NCBI GenBank assembly: GCA_023228225.1
Contig: JALOBO010000069.1
Coordinates: 1-7,162 of the forward strand
DNA from: Clostridia bacterium
GTDB taxonomy: Bacteria; Bacillota; Clostridia; Christensenellales; UBA1242
Reading direction: 5' to 3'
DNA: 7,162 bases
A program made the translations under genes and the position numbers. This document shows, one piece after another, positions 5,501-7,162 of this stretch. A model generated the notes under the pieces. That model saw nothing but the letters and a program-made list of their open reading frames with translations. It had not been told where the DNA came from and ran no database searches. Positions within the stretch are counted from its first letter, which is position 1. Each line of letters opens with the position of its first letter.

Positions 5501-7100
5501 GTATAAGATTTATATAATTTTCAGATTCTTTGTCTATTATTTTTTTAGTCTGAGCGTTTGTTTGAGCAAGCTGGTTTCTTCCTTCAAAAATTTTATAGTC
5601 AGCAGTCCTTGAAGCCCTTGTTTCATCAGGGGTTCTTATGTTCTGTAACTTTGTTATCTGGGCATTTATATACTGAGATAAAACAGGATCGTCTTTACCA
5701 TATTTTTCAAGCATATCTTTAAGATTTGCTATTTCTTTTTCGGTATTGTTTATTCTTTTTACTTCTGCTTCAATATTCTGCCCTGTTTTCCAGTTGTAAA
5801 GTCCTTTAGTGACCTCTGTTGCAAAATCGATTACTCTTGCACCTATTGAATCATTTCCATACTTGCTTCCGGTTTTATAAAATGACTCCCCGAATGCTGA
5901 CATCATAAGCTGTCTTGCGTCTTTTAAGTTTGAAAGCTGTGAATTTAATATTTTTGAGCCTTTTTCAACTGCTCCATAGAACTGACCACCTTCCGATGTC
6001 ATGTTCTTGAATACCTGCTCTATAACCTCTCCTGTAACTTTTCCGTCAGTTACCATTCCCCTTAATGCAGATTGAGATACGCCCATCTGCTTTGCAACTT
6101 CTGCAAAAATAGGAATACCTGCATATGCAAATTGTCTCATATCAAGCATTGAAGCACGTCCCGTTGCAACAACCTGTGCATAGTTGGTTGCAATACGTGT
6201 CATTTTTGTCGCATTTCCACCGGCAGTATCACCAATCATTTTAAGTGTATTCATCAAATCTGACGAATATACCCCTGACTGTCTCAATAAGACTGCCATC
6301 TGTTCAGTCTGTTCTACGTTGAACGGAGATTTTATTGCATATCCAGATATTCCCTGAAATGCAGTATTTGCCTGTGATTGATTTCCGTATACTACCCCAA
6401 GGCTCGTCTGTAACTGCTGTACTTCTCCGTAGTCTTTTAGAGATTCTGTAGCAAGGTTGTTGAATGCATTTCCGAGTTTCTGAGCGGCTGTTACAACCCC
6501 TAGAAACGGATTTATCATTGTATTACCGAGTATTTCAAGACCTGCTCCGGCCATACGCATTACAGAGCTTGAACTTCCATATTCAACCTGTCTGCCTATA
6601 CGGGATATTGAATATCCTGAATAAAAACTATTTCTATTATTTCCCTGTTCTGTCCTGTTTTTTGTTAAAAGTTCTGTATATTTTGTTTCCGCGTCAGTAT
6701 GCTTTTTCATTGCAGAAAGTAATGCTTTCTTTTCTGCTTCAAGTGCGGCATCATTTTGAGCATATTGTAATTCTGCCTGAGCAGAAGTTTTATAAGCAAC
6801 TGCATTTGTTTTCGTTGCCTGTGCATAATTTTTTAAGATAGCTCCGGTAGGAGTAGACCTGTAATTTCCAAAAGAAGTCTGATACTGTGTATCTGAAAAT
6901 ACATTTTTTAAACTTTCGGATGATTTAGATATATTACTTATGTTTTTAAATGCAGAGTCAAATGCTTTTCCTGCGTCATTTATTGAAGAAGTTAACTTTT
7001 CAAGTTCTTCTTTTAATGATTCAACTTCTTTTCTAGCTTTGCTTGTATCACCGGATATGTTTACATCACCATTAAGTGTAGTGCCGTCATCTTCTGCCAT
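2580..7100 (-). CDS. Phage tail tape measure protein
   Basis: This 1506-residue protein fixes tail length and lies in the tail tube until DNA ejection. An N-terminal charged coiled coil covers about 20-45, and more helical, charged stretches lie at 105-150, 443-470, 515-575 and 1350-1390. Residues about 180-410 match the tape measure N-terminal domain (TIGR02675 type): SLGVVYGNQSQA (233-244), SPFNVEQTEQMAVLLRQSGV (258-277), ATGRASMLDMRQFAYAGIPI (312-331), AKQMGVSQSALRGMV (336-350), KVTGEVIEQVFKNMTSEGG (354-372) and LNSQLSNLKD (385-394). A hydrophobic Gly/Ala/Met-rich segment lies near 1296-1344. The C-terminus has the usual VNDAIITKRGDIV (1404-1416) and NISFVNNSG (1444-1452) motifs. I see no cysteine and no recognisable lysozyme or peptidase domain. 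The start has GGAGG 7 nt upstream, and translation ends in tandem TAA codons. By the usual 1.5 angstrom per residue rule the tail would be about 225 nm long. Confidence 0.96.
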   Translation of the reverse strand: MAEDDGTTLNGDVNISGDTSKARKEVESLKEELEKLTSSINDAGKAFDSAFKNISNISKSSESLKNVFSDTQYQTSFGNYRSTPTGAILKNYAQATKTNAVAYKTSAQAELQYAQNDAALEAEKKALLSAMKKHTDAETKYTELLTKNRTEQGNNRNSFYSGYSISRIGRQVEYGSSSSVMRMAGAGLEILGNTMINPFLGVVTAAQKLGNAFNNLATESLKDYGEVQQLQTSLGVVYGNQSQANTAFQGISGYAIKSPFNVEQTEQMAVLLRQSGVYSSDLMNTLKMIGDTAGGNATKMTRIATNYAQVVATGRASMLDMRQFAYAGIPIFAEVAKQMGVSQSALRGMVTDGKVTGEVIEQVFKNMTSEGGQFYGAVEKGSKILNSQLSNLKDARQLMMSAFGESFYKTGSKYGNDSIGARVIDFATEVTKGLYNWKTGQNIEAEVKRINNTEKEIANLKDMLEKYGKDDPVLSQYINAQITKLQNIRTPDETRASRTADYKIFEGRNQLAQTNAQTKKIIDKESENYINLIQKRNKLNDTINSFGSKAPDEFNNKLKELNGQIEATKQALESFGVTVTSSGVRKPNLNTDTTTIPWELTAADAQSRMLDMISAAGDSMSKIISKNTSGISVAGQIVQQYESSNTYKALKKAEDEKSFKEVQTFETLLSSAYDKTSDYFDTAKLSVENYKKAIEKGYLSWDSLDLTLDKDNPSQFSENLSILGNNLVSTMKVINDASKGVSGISDTSLSSVKAAITGIQKKGYVTTPENQAQFVASATKNAKISIETELSKAIQANDKQLIKFWETVQKYLGFAFLKFTPDLSAINVPLNPDQDNTPLWKYVVHGATNLPVTAMTSKNMGGLAENPYNVMMKYQDFQARDIVQSVITGMTTSGRSQSDITKNFKYVTNNGNVTEQIDWKATEKAMSDFIYSQSSTTKELNAYKQAVSKAVDVYRKLEQTMYTADYSDYIKGKKQASYTEMASLIQNAYIGGITAKPTAEYLKTNPKATEIPVYAKEGKYYEQGTNKEITNVENYTYGLENLARAIEEVLPVRISELAKITTESYRTRQIQSGSQQILGNMLTSGVAPSSQQNVLSGLINTAISNPEVLGSLQSEFEAAIAHGNITSAADGTKSAIDVLKEYIKVNKETIDTLTKISDKIKGSAGAKTVSELNLPVSKEGQSLSNKLFGTYGTNDVQQQSVMDKLGLKDTNYSDVLKETQENLKEAGKAYDEFHAKQSIGWAADTKVLQEFNTQTKSMVESFAVDTLTSSFSTLGKALQDGDNVSEALADNFQSLASSMLGQFGKIAATAGAEIIAMNPSNMGAWALGLSLMALGGFTSFASGYLSNSSSTTEDQTQKLETLKEDLLDIMAQAKEDAAYYESELKHQNALSTNETVSSSTYTKVNDAIITKRGDIVQTAPDDYIMAMKNPASLASSNNSSPNVNISFVNNSGDKVAVTQSKTTQSGNNIDIQAVIEAVTANYISSSKSDMAFNARASRVNGRSVSS
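2661..2685. repeat. 8-bp inverted repeat within the 3' end of the tape measure gene
   Basis: GGCTGTAA (2661-2668) and TTACAGCC (2678-2685) are exact reverse complements around a 9-nt loop. The sense strand encodes an AVIEAVTA stretch, so coding constraint can explain part of the symmetry. No T-run follows on either strand. It would lie 110-140 nt into any antisense RNA made from the plus-strand promoter candidate at 2513-2541. Confidence 0.4.
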
Positions 7101-7102
7101 AT

Positions 7103-7162
7103 CTATGCCTCCAGCAATTTAGCCTTTTTTATCCCCTTATAAGCAAGTATTTTGAAATACAT
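7103..7162 (-). CDS. C-terminal end of the gene upstream of the tape measure (partial)
   Basis: The frame is open from the window edge to TAG at 7105-7103 and gives 19 residues (MYFKILAYKGIKKAKLLEA), basic and then ending in LLEA. The other two minus-strand frames hit stops in this stretch, so this is the only frame that can reach the tape measure start. It ends 2 nt before the tape measure ATG and contains its SD. In most siphovirus tail modules this position holds the tail assembly chaperone (lambda gpG/gpGT), but 19 residues cannot show that. The ATG at the window edge may be internal. Confidence 0.5.
   Translation of the reverse strand: MYFKILAYKGIKKAKLLEA
7108..7112 (-). promoter_or_regulatory. 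Ribosome binding site of the tape measure gene
   Basis: GGAGG with 7 nt spacing to the ATG at 7100-7098. It lies inside the last codons of the upstream frame, which ends at 7103, so the two genes are probably translationally coupled. It confirms the start. Confidence 0.85.

Noticed and set aside
7124..7130. A-AAA-AAG slippery heptamer near the end of the upstream gene, where lambda-type chaperones frameshift
   Set aside because: It is in the right phase, but a -1 shift there meets TAA after one codon, so no extended product would result, and the usual extension into the tape measure region is impossible here.
7147..7160. Short palindrome GTATTT-TG-AAATAC at the window edge
   Set aside because: Six-bp AT-rich arms with a 2-nt loop inside a coding frame are expected by chance.

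Overview
This window is part of the tail module of a tailed phage or prophage, most likely a siphovirus with a long non-contractile tail. Every convincing gene lies on the minus strand, so the module is read from high to low coordinates. The DNA is AT-rich, Ile is often encoded by ATA, and most starts have GGAGG-type Shine-Dalgarno (SD) sites, so the host is a low-GC bacterium. The gene set (tape measure, gpM-like protein, DUF1833-like protein, NlpC/P60 peptidase, TipJ-like hub) is the lambda-type tail-tip cassette best known from phages of diderm hosts. That favours a low-GC diderm host, but no gene fixes the taxon.

Layout in transcription order. (1) 7162-7103: the last 19 codons of an upstream gene, in the place where a tail assembly chaperone usually sits. 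(2) 7100-2580: a 1506-residue tape measure protein with an excellent RBS. (3) 2579-2428: the only real gap in the operon. It is very AT-rich, carries promoter-like and repeat signals on both strands, and is bounded by a near-perfect direct repeat. (4) 2427-1762: a minor tail protein with a gpM-like N-terminal part and an Ig-like C-terminal domain. (5) 1750-1220: a DUF1833-like protein in the position of lambda gpL. (6) 1220-837: a minimal NlpC/P60 peptidase in the position of lambda gpK. (7) 846-1, running off the window: the N-terminal 282 residues of a TipJ/gpJ-like hub protein fused to a gpI-like beta-grasp domain, starting at GTG. Genes 4 to 7 are tightly packed (11-nt gap, 1-nt overlap, 10-nt overlap).

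How the genes work together, by analogy with lambda: the tape measure sets tail length and is held in the tube. The gpM-, gpL- and gpI/J-like proteins form the initiator and tip on which the tube assembles. The NlpC/P60 enzyme probably cuts cell-wall peptide cross-links during DNA entry, and the hub carries receptor-binding parts.

The most interesting region is the gap. An SD (GGAG, 2570-2567) just after the tape measure stop has no start codon, while the next gene has a start codon (2427) but no SD. The two sites are separated by 131 bp lying between copies of an 11-12 bp repeat. Collapsing the repeats in silico would put the SD 8 nt from the ATG. This looks like an insertion or duplication carrying a strong plus-strand promoter antisense to the tape measure gene, but it remains an inference from one sequence.
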